Positions 44,393-53,672 are shown, counted from the stretch's first letter. The stretch: 64,000 nt of DNA from Bin5 sp022821545 (GCA_963664085.2 CAXXLO010000002.1:1240001-1304000), one strand, 5' to 3'. A program made the numbers and translations. Notes: generated by a model from the letters alone, not told the origin.

Positions 44393-44720
44393 TCAACCAG
44401 CAGAAATTGGCCGGACGCTGGGCGTATAAGGTTCCCCGCGTAACAGGCTCCAGTAGCTGCTCCCCTGCAGATTCTGCGACTTTTCTATCCCCAGCATGTC
44501 AAGCACAGTGGGCACAAAGTCGACGTGGGTGACGAACTCCGAATAGGCCCGGCCTCCTTCCAACCCAGGGATACGCAGGAGAAGCGGCACTTCGATGCCG
44601 GCGTCGTAGAGGCTCATCTTAGCCAGCGGGAAGGGGAAGCCGTGATCGGCGGTGAAGACCACGACGGTTTCGTCCGCCAGACCCGCGGTCTCAAGCGCTT
44701 CGAGAGCCCTGCCGACCGCT
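44393..44720 (-). pseudogene. Sulfatase fragment (internal part only)
   Basis: The frame encodes LEALETAGLADETVVVFTAD, then HGFPFPLAKMSLYDAGIEVP, LLLRIPGLEGGRAYSEFVTH and VDFVPTVLDMLGI, unmistakably the middle of a type I sulfatase, then ends at a stop after SVRPISAG. The catalytic CxPxR part and the C-terminal domain are missing, and the upstream continuation of the frame to 44827 is not sulfatase-like. It is a deletion relic between the two ABC transporter sets. Confidence 0.8.
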
Positions 44721-44830
44721 GATGGAGGGCGTTGTCCCGGTTGCCCGACGCTCCTGAATCCCCATTGCACACCGTCGGGGCCACCACAAAAAGAGGCTAC
44801 AAAAAAGTGGACTCTGCTGACCAGCAACCG

Positions 44831-46123
44831 CTAGTGGTACGGGTCGGCCGCGTCGCGCAGGCCGTCGCCGAAGAAGTTGAGCGCCAGGACGGTGATGATG
44901 ACGAAGACGCCGGGCAGCAGCAGCCAGGGCGCCAGCGCGACCGAACGCAGATTCTGGGATTCCTGCAGGAGGACGCCCCAGCTGATAGTCGGGGGCCGCA
45001 GCCCCAGGCCCAGAAAACTGAGCGATGTTTCGCTGAGGATCATCGCCGGAACGGCCAGCGTAGCAGAGGCGATCAGGTGGCTGAAGAATGAGGGCACCAT
45101 ATGGCGCAGAATGATGCGCATTTCGCCGGCGCCGGCGAAGCGGGCCGCGAGGATGAACTCCTCCTCGCGCATGGAGAGGAATCGACCGCGCACGGCGCGC
45201 GCAAGAAATGTCCAGCCGATCAACGAAAGGATGATAGTGATGCCGAAATAGACCCGGATGTTGGACCAGTCTTGCGGCAGAGAGGCGCTGAGAGCCATCC
45301 AAAGGGGGATGGAGGGTACAGAGCGGATGAACTCGATGACGCGCTGGATCAGCACGTCGAGTACGCCGCCGTAGAAGCCGGATATGCCGCCAAGGACGAC
45401 ACCGAAAATAAAGCTGAGCGCGACGCCGATCAGGCCGATGGAGAGGGAGATGCGGGAGCCGTAAACGATGCGGGTGAACATGTCGCGGCCGAGCTTATCT
45501 GCGCCGAGCAGGAATATCGTGGAGAAGGGCGCCTCTGCGCTTTCCCCGGCGGAGGCGTCGTAAATCGGTTCGCCGATGCCGAAAAGGTGACGGCTGCTGG
45601 GAAAGAGACCCCAGAGCTTGTAAGAATCGCCCTCGACCCAGAACCGAATGGGGTAACGCACGGTTTCGTCATTCTGGAACTCCATGCGCAGCGTTTCGGG
45701 GTTGCGGGCCTGGGTGAGGCCGTAGACGAAGGGTGTGCCCTGGAACTCGCCGTTGTGGAAGAAATGGAGCCGCTGCGGCGGCGCGTAGGTAAGGGCGACC
45801 TCATAGGTCTCAGGGTTATACGGAGCGAGCACTTCGGCAAAGATGGCGATCAAGTAGAGGAGTATAACAACTATGGCGCCCACAATGGCCATTTTGTGCT
45901 TGATAAAGCGCCACCACATCATCTGCAGCGGCGTAGCGATGTAGATGCGCTCTTCCTCTTCCTCGACAGAAAGATAGGTGTCGGTATCCTCGACGTCGGC
46001 GCCCAGAAGATCACCCGTAGCGGCGGATTCGGCTTGCGCCGACGCCATCTGCCGGCCTTTGGCGCAGGCCGAACAATCAGAGGCTGTTTGCGTTCGGCCG
46101 CGAAGAGATGGGTCAGAGCTCAT
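44831..46123 (-). CDS. Opp/Dpp-type ABC transporter permease (OppC-like), second system
   Basis: A 430-aa permease with an acidic ~70-residue N-terminal cytoplasmic tail, TM1 (MAIVGAIVVILLYLIAIFAE) and a ~115-residue extracytoplasmic insert (RLHFFHNGEFQGTPFVYGL, IRFWVEGDSYKLWGLFPSS). LGADKLGRDMFTRIVYGSRI and the remaining TM bundle follow. It is paralogous to 39916-41082. Its stop codon faces the sulfatase relic; no ATPase genes follow, so it may share the OppDF pair of the first system. Confidence 0.92.
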   Translation of the reverse strand: MSSDPSLRGRTQTASDCSACAKGRQMASAQAESAATGDLLGADVEDTDTYLSVEEEEERIYIATPLQMMWWRFIKHKMAIVGAIVVILLYLIAIFAEVLAPYNPETYEVALTYAPPQRLHFFHNGEFQGTPFVYGLTQARNPETLRMEFQNDETVRYPIRFWVEGDSYKLWGLFPSSRHLFGIGEPIYDASAGESAEAPFSTIFLLGADKLGRDMFTRIVYGSRISLSIGLIGVALSFIFGVVLGGISGFYGGVLDVLIQRVIEFIRSVPSIPLWMALSASLPQDWSNIRVYFGITIILSLIGWTFLARAVRGRFLSMREEEFILAARFAGAGEMRIILRHMVPSFFSHLIASATLAVPAMILSETSLSFLGLGLRPPTISWGVLLQESQNLRSVALAPWLLLPGVFVIITVLALNFFGDGLRDAADPYH

Positions 46124-46124
46124 A

Positions 46125-47111
46125 TTACCCTCCCATCCGGATGCGGGGATCGAGCAGGGCCAGCATTATGTCGGAGATCAACGTGCCGATGATGGTCAAT
46201 GTGCTAAGCATGAGCAGGAAGCTGGCAGCCAGGTACATATCCTGGGTCAGCAACGCACGTAAGAGCAGGGGGCCGGTGGTGGGCAGGCTGAGCACAACGG
46301 AGACGATGATGGAGCCGGATACGAGTTGCGGCAAGGCCCAGCCCATGGTGCTGACGAAGGGGTTGAGGGCCACGCGGGTGGGGTATTTGAACACGAGCTT
46401 CATCTCGTTGAGGCCCTTGGCGCGTCCCGTTTCCACATAGGGCTTACTCAATTCGTCAAGCAGATTGGCGCGCATCGTGCGCACAAGACCGGCCGACCCG
46501 GCCGTCCCCACGATGATGGCGGGGGCCCAAAGATGCTTGAGCATATCGCCGAACTTGGCGAAGCTCCAGGGCTGGTCGACAAACTCCGGCGAGAAGAGGC
46601 CTGAGATATTGGTGCCGAAATAGGCAAGAGCAATCCACATCATGATGAGGGCCAGCATGAAGTTGGGCGTACCGAGGCCGACAAAACTGAGGGCGGTGAA
46701 GACATAGTCTCCGAGCGAATACTGGTAGACGGCGGAGAATATACCGATCACAAGGCCGACGATCCACGAGAATATCAACGCGGCAAAAGCGACCACCACC
46801 GTCAGGCCCAGCCGTTCCCAGATTAAATCGCTGACAGGAAGCTGCCATTCGAAGGAGAAACCGAAATTGCCCTGCAAGGCGTTGCCCAGCCATTTGGAGT
46901 AGCGTACCGGCGCCGGCTGGTCGAGACCGTACTGCCTGACAAGCGCGTCGATCTCATCCTGGCGCACGTCGTCACCCATCGCCATGCGGTTGGCGATATA
47001 GGAGGTCACATAGTCGCCGGGCGGCAGCTCGATGATGATGAATGAGATCAGCGAAATCATGAACAGCGTCGGCACCATCAGGATGAGACGGCGGAAGATG
47101 AATGAGGACAT
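46125..47111 (-). CDS. Opp/Dpp-type ABC transporter permease (OppB-like), second system
   Basis: A 328-aa permease beginning MSSFIFRRLILMVPTLFMIS, with ELPPGDYVTSYIANRMAMGD in the first periplasmic loop and the EAA-type segment GRAKGLNEMKLVFKYPTRVA. The start at 47111 matches the paralogue; a longer frame reaching 47258 would read through the hairpin repeat. It lies one base from the OppC-like gene downstream. Confidence 0.92.
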   Translation of the reverse strand: MSSFIFRRLILMVPTLFMISLISFIIIELPPGDYVTSYIANRMAMGDDVRQDEIDALVRQYGLDQPAPVRYSKWLGNALQGNFGFSFEWQLPVSDLIWERLGLTVVVAFAALIFSWIVGLVIGIFSAVYQYSLGDYVFTALSFVGLGTPNFMLALIMMWIALAYFGTNISGLFSPEFVDQPWSFAKFGDMLKHLWAPAIIVGTAGSAGLVRTMRANLLDELSKPYVETGRAKGLNEMKLVFKYPTRVALNPFVSTMGWALPQLVSGSIIVSVVLSLPTTGPLLLRALLTQDMYLAASFLLMLSTLTIIGTLISDIMLALLDPRIRMGG

Positions 47112-47136
47112 AGTGAAAGGCAAGGAGTGAGTGTAG

Positions 47137-47175
47137 AAGAGAGAGGAGTGAGACGTTCTCTCACTCCTCTCTCTT
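47137..47175. repeat. Perfect 17-bp hairpin repeat between binding-protein and permease genes
   Basis: AAGAGAGAGGAGTGAGA (47137-47153), loop of 5, TCTCACTCCTCTCTCTT (47159-47175): every base of the 17-bp stem pairs. It is not followed by a T-tract in either direction, so it looks like an mRNA-stabilising or processing hairpin rather than a terminator. Confidence 0.75.
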
Positions 47176-47184
47176 AGATGTTCG

Positions 47185-49167
47185 TTAGCTCTTGAGGTAG
47201 TACTGCTCCGGCACGGTGCTGCCGGGCGTCTGCAGATGCCAGGAGGATACGCCCTCACGCGGGACGTTGCCCATGTTCTTACTGACGACGACAGGTGCAG
47301 GCAGGCCGACCGCCATGCTGAACGTCCACAGATTCTCCGTGTTGAGATCGAGGATCTGCTGGAAGAGACGCTTATGCTCTTCGAAGTCCGGCGTGGCCTT
47401 GATCGCCTCGTAGAGGTCGATGGTGGTCCGCAGGTCGCCGGTCGGCTCTACGCCGTTAGCGCCGCCGGAGTTGTACCAGAGGGCATGGCAGGCGGCGTGA
47501 TGCGAACTGCCCTGCGAGAAGGGCATGAAGTGCCGCGGGTCGATCAGCGGATTGAACTCGGCCGAGCCGGTCCAGACGGTCATATCATGCTCAGAGGCCT
47601 GCACGCGCTGGCTCCAGAGCGGACGCGCCTCCTCTTTCAAGGTCAACTGAACGCCAACATCGGCCATATACTTCTGCATCAGCTCGCCAATGCTGCGCCA
47701 GGAACCGAAGACCGGCGCGTAGTTGAAGATGATGCTGAGCGGATCGCCGTCCGGGCGCAGGCGGATTCCATCGGAGTTCGTCTCGGTCAGGCCCATCTCG
47801 TCCAGCATGGAGTTGGCCAGATCGGGGTTGTACTCGATGGCATTCTTAGCCTGCACCTCATCGTAGAATGGGGAGGTGGCAAGCGGCGACGGCTGCCCCG
47901 GCTCACCCAGGCCGAGGTAGACGGCCTCGATGACCTCATCGCGATTCATCGCGTGCGACATGGCAAAACGGAAGCGCTTGTCGTTGAAGATCTCGTGCAA
48001 AACCGGGTCCGGATGGCAAAGGTTGAAGGAGATGACGGAATCGCTCGTTTCTCCGAACTTCCAGAGCAGGATTTCGTAGTTGCCGGTCTCCTCATTCTCC
48101 TTGAAGAGCGAGAAGTTCTCCATCAGAATGTGGCGGTGCTGCATGTCGATATCGCCGGCGACGGCGCGCAGGTTGAGGACCTCGGAATCCTCTACAATAT
48201 CGGTGGAAACCCGATCAATGTAGGGCAACTGGTTGCCGGCGGTGTCCACCTTCCAGTAGTAAGGGTTGCGCTCCAACACGACGGGGACTTCGGGCGTAAT
48301 CTTGGTGAAGCGCCAGGCGAAGAGGACCGGCACGTCCGTGTTGAGGCGAGGGGTGAGCCGGTTGTTGAAATACTGATGCCAGAACTCAAACTCGTTTTCC
48401 TGCGCCTGCGCGTTCAACTCTTCTTCGTCGGCGTAGTTGCGATGGAACTGGGTCATGTAATGCTTGGGATACCAGGTCATCGAAGCGCCGTTGGCCCCGG
48501 CCATCAAGTTCATAAAGATGCCATGCGCTCCGGGGAAGGTGAAGCGGACGGTGAGATCGTCGGGCGCGTCCATCACAACCGGCTCGCCGCCTACGGTCAG
48601 CCAGACGGGGAAGCTGGGGGCGAGGTCTTCATCGCCCAAAACGTCGTCATACCAGAACATGAAGTCCTCGGAGGTATGCGGCGTGCCGTCCGACCACTTG
48701 ACGCCTTCACGCAGGTGGAAGGTGTAGGTCGTCCCGTCATCGGAGACTTCCCAGGATTCGGCCAGATTGGGGCCCATATCAGAGCCGTCACTGTTGTAAC
48801 GCACCAGTTGCGGGTACATGAGGCGGTACCGGAAGATGCCGGCGTCGCCGGGGCCGACACCAATGCGGCGCCAGGTGCCGCCGTACTCGCCGACCTCATT
48901 CAACGGTTCGATCACCATCGGGTTCGAGGGCAGCCGCTCATCAACGGGAGGAATGTCACCGTTGGCGACCATATCGGCCAGCATGGGCGCTTCATTGTAC
49001 TGGGATGCGGCCATCGCGTCGCCGCTGTCGGATGCGGCCGGCTCTTCGGCAGCCGGCGCCTCCGCGGCCGGCGCATCGCCGCCGCCGCAGGCAGCCAGCA
49101 CCGCGCCGGCGGTGGCAAAAGCGGATACCTGCAAAAATCGTCGTCGTGAAATGTGCCTCTGGGTCAT
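47185..49167 (-). CDS. Family 5 extracellular solute-binding lipoprotein, second system
   Basis: A 660-aa relative of the protein at 42243. Tat motif RRRFLQVS and lipobox VLAAC, followed by an Ala/Glu/Pro linker. Both proteins share SQYNEAPMLADMV-like and PPVDERLPSNP segments after the linker and the SBP_bac_5 block VKWSDGTPHTSEDFMFWYDD. It leads the second, ATPase-less operon. Ligand unknown; oligosaccharide or peptide. Confidence 0.93.
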   Translation of the reverse strand: MTQRHISRRRFLQVSAFATAGAVLAACGGGDAPAAEAPAAEEPAASDSGDAMAASQYNEAPMLADMVANGDIPPVDERLPSNPMVIEPLNEVGEYGGTWRRIGVGPGDAGIFRYRLMYPQLVRYNSDGSDMGPNLAESWEVSDDGTTYTFHLREGVKWSDGTPHTSEDFMFWYDDVLGDEDLAPSFPVWLTVGGEPVVMDAPDDLTVRFTFPGAHGIFMNLMAGANGASMTWYPKHYMTQFHRNYADEEELNAQAQENEFEFWHQYFNNRLTPRLNTDVPVLFAWRFTKITPEVPVVLERNPYYWKVDTAGNQLPYIDRVSTDIVEDSEVLNLRAVAGDIDMQHRHILMENFSLFKENEETGNYEILLWKFGETSDSVISFNLCHPDPVLHEIFNDKRFRFAMSHAMNRDEVIEAVYLGLGEPGQPSPLATSPFYDEVQAKNAIEYNPDLANSMLDEMGLTETNSDGIRLRPDGDPLSIIFNYAPVFGSWRSIGELMQKYMADVGVQLTLKEEARPLWSQRVQASEHDMTVWTGSAEFNPLIDPRHFMPFSQGSSHHAACHALWYNSGGANGVEPTGDLRTTIDLYEAIKATPDFEEHKRLFQQILDLNTENLWTFSMAVGLPAPVVVSKNMGNVPREGVSSWHLQTPGSTVPEQYYLKS

Positions 49168-49494
49168 GGAATCTCCTCCAATGGTTTAGTGGAATACCGA
49201 ACCAGAACCGCGTATCGTTGCACGCGTCCCTGTTCGAAAGGGGTATTATGGGGAAAGCCTCGACATCGGGGGAGAGAATCGAGAGCCTGGCGATGACCGG
49301 TTTCGGTCAATGCCTTTGCGGCCATTCCAAAATTAGGACGAATGCTGGCTCTTCAGCCGAATTGGCTGGTACGCCATTGTACCCAGAACGATAGGCAAGA
49401 GCAAATTAGTCGGGACGCGGCGCAGAGGCCGGTGAACGACCTGTGAACCAGAGGACGCCGCCCTCCGCAGGCGGCCGGTCTCTGGCCTCTACAA
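49168..49494. other. Intergenic region upstream of the second ABC operon
   Basis: No gene is supported. It must contain the promoter for the minus-strand operon starting at 49167; no clear operator or riboswitch fold was recognised. Confidence 0.4.
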
Positions 49495-50226
49495 TCAGCG
49501 CAGAACTTCGCGGACCTGGTGTTCGCCGTTGCCGGGCACGTTGTAGGCGAAGGTGTTGGCCCAGCGGGGGTGGGGCGACTTGTTGGGCGCGGAGCCGTGG
49601 ATCACGAGAGATGTAAAGAAGATGCCGTCCCCAGGCTCCATCGGGATGGTCACGCCCTCGTCCCGCTTGTAATAGTGGCCGGGCAGGAACCTGCCGAAGG
49701 TCTCCTGATGCCGCTCATGGTCCTGCAGTCCCCAGCGGTGGCTGCCGGGGATGAACTCCAGGCAGCCGTTTTCGAGGGTCATTGGATCGATGGCGAGTTG
49801 ACAGTTGATCATCATCGGCTGGTTTTCATCGGTCTTCCAGTAGGCGTAGTCCTGGTGCCAGGGCGTCGCCGCGCCAATGCCGGCCTCTTTGGGCAGGAGC
49901 TTGCTGTGGTAGAGGGCCACCTGCGGATGCATCAGCTCGGCTACGATATCGACGAGCGTGTCGCTGCGGAGAATGCGGTTGAGGGTGGGGCTGACCAGTT
50001 CGCTGTGCATCAGCTGGCGGATAATCTTACTCTCGTCAGGAGCGCCTCCAACACTGTCGTCCTCCCAGGCGACGTGGACTTCGGGCGGGGGATCACTAGC
50101 CATGCGCCGGTGAATGTCTGGCAATTCCTGTCGTATCTGCTCGATCTCCTGCACGGGGACGAGGCCCTTCTTGAGCAGATAGCCGTTGGCTTCAAAAGAC
50201 TCCTTTTCCTGGATTGTAAGGCTCAT
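49495..50226 (-). CDS. Phytanoyl-CoA dioxygenase (PhyH) family protein 1
   Basis: A 243-aa Fe(II)/2-oxoglutarate-dependent oxygenase. Iron ligands fit His124 and Asp126 (PWHQDYAYW) and His210 (LVIHGSAPN); the 2OG-binding Arg is in PHPRWANTF. Soluble cytoplasmic enzyme. It may hydroxylate or dehalogenate a small molecule. Three such genes cluster within 6 kb, each about 20-25% similar by eye, so they probably act on different substrates. Confidence 0.9.
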   Translation of the reverse strand: MSLTIQEKESFEANGYLLKKGLVPVQEIEQIRQELPDIHRRMASDPPPEVHVAWEDDSVGGAPDESKIIRQLMHSELVSPTLNRILRSDTLVDIVAELMHPQVALYHSKLLPKEAGIGAATPWHQDYAYWKTDENQPMMINCQLAIDPMTLENGCLEFIPGSHRWGLQDHERHQETFGRFLPGHYYKRDEGVTIPMEPGDGIFFTSLVIHGSAPNKSPHPRWANTFAYNVPGNGEHQVREVLR

Positions 50227-50271
50227 CGGATACCTCGCTCTGTTGGTTCGTGGCCATTTGTCGGCCAGTTG

Positions 50272-51864
50272 TCAATGTGTTCGAAATGTGAAGCTGTACA
50301 GCTTGCTGCGATTCAGGAAAAAGCGGATCTGGACGGCGCCTTCGATCGCTGGCGCACCGTTCTGCCACCCGACCTGCCAGTGCAGGTCGTCGCTCTGCAG
50401 AGGCAGGCAGTCGGCGCGCGCGAAACCTTCGAGAACGCGTCCGTCGGGACGGCACAGCTCGACTTGCAGCTGACCGCCGGCGGCGTCTGCGTTCACCTCA
50501 AGCGCGCCGGCGCCCGCGGGCAGGAGCAAGGGTTTGGTCACGCTCATCGCCTCGCCGGCCGCGGCGAGCGCGACGAAGCGGTCCCGCTGCCAGGTGGCGC
50601 GCCCCAGCCGCTTGACGCGCTTCTCCATGTCGACTTCGCCGTGTGTATGCTCGCAGCCGGTGTAGTACCAGTGAACTTCATCGCCTTCGATTATCGGTTC
50701 TTTGGCCGTGCCAATGATCATGCCCCTGTCAAAGGCGTCGCCGGCGCCGCGCGGGAGCGCAACAGTGCGGGCGCGGTCGGCATGCTGCCAGCTGATGCCG
50801 TCGCGGCTGTAGACGAACTGGCCGTCGATGGGGCCGTCGCAGGGGATCTGGTTCTTTTCGCCCGGGATCTGCTCGGCGGTCACGTAGAGGACGCCCAGCA
50901 GCCCGATATGAAGGCCCCCGTAACGAAAGGCGGACATGTTGTGAAATTCGGCGCGCAGCGCGCCGTACCTGCGCCGGGCAATCTCGTCATCCCAGTTGCC
51001 CGGCTCCAGGATCGGGTAGGAGTCCTTCCAGGGGCCGGCCAGAGAGGGGCTTTCCGAGTAGCAGATGACGCGCCGTTTGTGTATGTCATCGAAACGCTGG
51101 AGCGAGTAGGCGCGATAGATGGCATCGACCTGATCCCAAATCACGTTGAACGTGCCCTCGTTGCTGCGTTTCACCACCGGCTCAAGACAGTTATGGGTGC
51201 GCCCCTGCTCAGGAAGGGATACGGTAACGTTGTCATCCCAGTGAATGCCGTCGGGGGAGGTGAGCAGGAAGATGCTGCGGTAGCGGCGGCAGAAGCCAAT
51301 CGCCTTGTAGCGTTGGTCCTTGTCCTCCTCGTCGCGGTCGATGAAGACGGAGGCCCCGTGGAGGTCCCAGATGATGTTGTTGGCCGAGCTGCCGTTGAAT
51401 GTGAATATGCCAAGCTCCGGCTTAGTCCAGTTGATGCCGTCATCGCTCTCCGCGTACAGGGTGAGGTCGCCCCGGTCGTTGTCGACGAAGGCGCGTCCAT
51501 AACGGTCTGCCGTGACGCCGTTGCAGTGGAAAGGTCTTTCGTCGGTGCGGGGGACATAGAGGCCGGGGATCTGGTAGTTGCCGTCCGGCACGCGCCAGTG
51601 GGGGCCCATGCGGCCGAAGTACCACATCCGGTACTTGCCAACCAGATCGTCGTAAAGGGCCGTGCCGTAGAGATGGATGCGCTTGCTCATCCCGGGACCG
51701 CAGGCTTCCCAGGGTTTGTCGGCGTCCGGCTCCATGACGAATGGCGTCTTGACGCAGGGCTGGACTGCGCGGGTGATCCCGTCTTCCTCCTGAATGAGGG
51801 CTTCGTCGAGGAGGAGGACGCTCTCTCCGCCGCGGAGTGGATGGGCGTTATTTGCTATCTCCAT
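50272..51864 (-). CDS. GH32/GH43-like beta-propeller protein (C)
   Basis: A 530-aa relative of the proteins at 34425 and 36292. Blades include YRMWYFGRM, ESDDGINWTKPELG, TSPDGIHWDDN and YSRDGISWQHADRAR; a C-terminal sandwich has LEVNADAAGGQLQVELCRPDG. No signal peptide. Its start overlaps the end of the Gfo/Idh/MocA gene by 10 bases, so these two are co-translated and may act in one sugar pathway. Confidence 0.72.
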   Translation of the reverse strand: MEIANNAHPLRGGESVLLLDEALIQEEDGITRAVQPCVKTPFVMEPDADKPWEACGPGMSKRIHLYGTALYDDLVGKYRMWYFGRMGPHWRVPDGNYQIPGLYVPRTDERPFHCNGVTADRYGRAFVDNDRGDLTLYAESDDGINWTKPELGIFTFNGSSANNIIWDLHGASVFIDRDEEDKDQRYKAIGFCRRYRSIFLLTSPDGIHWDDNVTVSLPEQGRTHNCLEPVVKRSNEGTFNVIWDQVDAIYRAYSLQRFDDIHKRRVICYSESPSLAGPWKDSYPILEPGNWDDEIARRRYGALRAEFHNMSAFRYGGLHIGLLGVLYVTAEQIPGEKNQIPCDGPIDGQFVYSRDGISWQHADRARTVALPRGAGDAFDRGMIIGTAKEPIIEGDEVHWYYTGCEHTHGEVDMEKRVKRLGRATWQRDRFVALAAAGEAMSVTKPLLLPAGAGALEVNADAAGGQLQVELCRPDGRVLEGFARADCLPLQSDDLHWQVGWQNGAPAIEGAVQIRFFLNRSKLYSFTFRTH

Positions 51865-52841
51865 TGGAGTTTCACCGGTTGATTGCTGCGCATCGACTCG
51901 ATCGCGGCTTCAGCGATCAGCTGGGCCTGATAGCCGTCCTGCAGCGAGGGCGCGACGGGGCCCCCGCTTTCGAGCGCGGTGATAAAGGCATCGAGCGCGT
52001 AAGCGAAGCTCTCCTCGCCGTAGTAGTCGGGATAGCGGCTCTGCGTGATGCCCGTCGCGGTGAACTGGACCAGATTCTCGGAGGGGGCCGAGCCGCCTTG
52101 CAGCATACCTTCGGCGCCAAAGACCTCGACCCGGTCATCAAAGCCGTATGCCGCGCGCCGGCCGTTCTCGATCGTACACAGCGCGCCGCTGGGGAAGCGC
52201 AGGATCGCCACCGCGGTGTCGACGTCGCCCATCTCTCCGACGATGGGGTCAATGAGGCAGGAGCCGGTTGCGTACAGTTCGGTCGGCCTCTCAGCGGCGA
52301 GCCATGGAGCCAGGTCGAAGTAGTGGATCATCTTGTCGCGCAGCAGGCCGCCGGAGCGCTGCAGAAAGGCGAGAGGAGCCAGCGCAAAGTCGCGGGTAAT
52401 GATGCGGATCGACTCGATCTGTCCGACTGCGCCCTCCCGGACCTGCCGCTGCATGGAACTGAACTCAGGCTGGAAGCGGCGGCGGAATCCGATGAATACC
52501 GGCGGGTCGCTCGCCGACGCTTCGTCCACGAACATCTTCACTTTCTCGATGTCGAGATCGACCGGCTTTTCGCAGTAGGTCGGTTTCCCGGCCCGCATCG
52601 CCTGCCGCAGCAGGTCGACGTGAGTGTCGGTCGATGAGGCGATCAGGACGGCATCAACGTCGTCCGCCTCCCAGATCTGCTGCGGGCTGCTTGGGGAGGT
52701 TCCTCCGTAGGCCGTCGTGAGGCGCTGCGCGGCATCCTGGTCAACATCAAAGATGTAACCGAGTTCGGCGCGGGGATGGCTGGCAATGTTGCGGGCGTGG
52801 ATAGTACCGGCGCGTCCGGCGCCAAAGAGGGCAAATCGCAT
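51855..52841 (-). CDS. Gfo/Idh/MocA-family oxidoreductase
   Basis: A 328-aa NAD(P)-dependent sugar or inositol dehydrogenase. The Rossmann motif GAGRAG is at 7-12, the family EKP motif in YCEKPVDLD, and the C-terminal domain has IHYFDLAPWLA (catalytic His region). Known members oxidise inositols or sugars or act on sugar nucleotides. The operon with propeller C suggests it handles a released monosaccharide. No signal peptide. Confidence 0.9.
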   Translation of the reverse strand: MRFALFGAGRAGTIHARNIASHPRAELGYIFDVDQDAAQRLTTAYGGTSPSSPQQIWEADDVDAVLIASSTDTHVDLLRQAMRAGKPTYCEKPVDLDIEKVKMFVDEASASDPPVFIGFRRRFQPEFSSMQRQVREGAVGQIESIRIITRDFALAPLAFLQRSGGLLRDKMIHYFDLAPWLAAERPTELYATGSCLIDPIVGEMGDVDTAVAILRFPSGALCTIENGRRAAYGFDDRVEVFGAEGMLQGGSAPSENLVQFTATGITQSRYPDYYGEESFAYALDAFITALESGGPVAPSLQDGYQAQLIAEAAIESMRSNQPVKLQWR

Positions 52842-53008
52842 GGCTGATGGGCCAACTGAACAGCGGTGGAAAGTTCTAAAGTCAGGGATAGGTAATGAAA
52901 TCTACTCTCTGAAACTCGAAGTTTATGGCATCCCAAGGGTTGGAATGATCCAGTTTCGCTGCTCCAGAAAGATCATGGCTGAATACTCTTCCCGAGGTAG
53001 CGAAGCTG

Positions 53009-53383
53009 CTAAGGGCCAGTCCTAGGGAACGCAAGATCAGCTACTCCTTCACCAACAATCGCTCTAAGATGTTCGATTAACGCTGGCAAATCGTCGACAA
53101 TTGTTGCGCGCACCATACTGAGATCAATGGCCTCGTAGTCGTGAACGAGCCGGTGGCGCATTCCTATGATGTCATTCCATGGGATCTCACTGTATCTCCT
53201 TCGCGTCTGTTCGGAAACACAGTTAGCTGCCTCGCCTACAATTTCCACCAGCTTCATCAGAGCGAACTGCATCATCTCGTTCTGTTCCAACTCATCCTGG
53301 CCTGTCGTGCCCAGTATTTCTATCGCCTTTGTGGCATAGACACCCATGGCAACAAGAGGTACATTGTCATCATTCGTGCTCAT
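53009..53383 (-). CDS. HepT-like ribonuclease toxin (DUF86)
   Basis: A 124-aa HEPN-domain protein. The RNase motif R-x4-H is RHRLVH at 76-81, followed by the tyrosine that MNT partners modify (HDYEAIDLSM). It overlaps the MNT-like gene by 14 bases. In known HepT/MntA pairs the partner AMPylates or otherwise modifies this Tyr to silence the RNase. Confidence 0.85.
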   Translation of the reverse strand: MSTNDDNVPLVAMGVYATKAIEILGTTGQDELEQNEMMQFALMKLVEIVGEAANCVSEQTRRRYSEIPWNDIIGMRHRLVHDYEAIDLSMVRATIVDDLPALIEHLRAIVGEGVADLAFPRTGP

Positions 53384-53672
53384 ACTGAATTACGGCTGAA
53401 TCGACAATCGCTTCCTTGAACAAAGGGTTCAGGCTTTTCTCGACGCCCTTATAGGTCAGCAGATGGGTTGAACGATCAAGCGCTTCGCTCAACTCCTTTT
53501 CCATACGCGCCAGGTGCAATAACCCTACCTGTACGCCCGAGTCAAACTCGACGATAAGATCCAACTCTTCCTCCGACGAGAGACTCTTTTGTATAAGAGC
53601 CAAGCGACGGATTTGGTGGCGCTGACAGAAATCAGCAACAACGTCTTTAGGGATCTCAATCTGTGCCTTCAT
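53370..53672 (-). CDS. MNT-like minimal nucleotidyltransferase antitoxin (degenerate)
   Basis: A 100-aa protein with the MNT scaffold: RRLALIQKSLSSEEELDLIV, then VGLLHLARMEKELSEALDRS. The catalytic GSxxRG motif expected after RRLAL and the second acidic residue of the SDxD pair are not present (IQKSLSSEEELDLIVEF), so nucleotidyl transfer looks impossible. The start is set at 53672 (MKAQIEIP). It may neutralise HepT by binding only, or the pair may be decaying. Confidence 0.75.
   Translation of the reverse strand: MKAQIEIPKDVVADFCQRHQIRRLALIQKSLSSEEELDLIVEFDSGVQVGLLHLARMEKELSEALDRSTHLLTYKGVEKSLNPLFKEAIVDSAVIQYEHE

Noticed and set aside
44721..44827. N-terminal extension of the sulfatase fragment
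   Set aside because: The sequence here does not resemble any sulfatase segment and abuts the permease stop, so it is taken as junction DNA.
47236..49149. Long plus-strand open frame (637 codons) opposite the second solute-binding-protein gene
   Set aside because: It is the exact antisense of a gene with Tat signal, lipobox and family 5 motifs; high GC keeps the antisense frame open and it has no recognisable domain.
49519..51882. Very long plus-strand open frame (787 codons) opposite the PhyH and propeller C genes
   Set aside because: It spans two genes with clear motifs on the other strand and has no domain or ribosome site.
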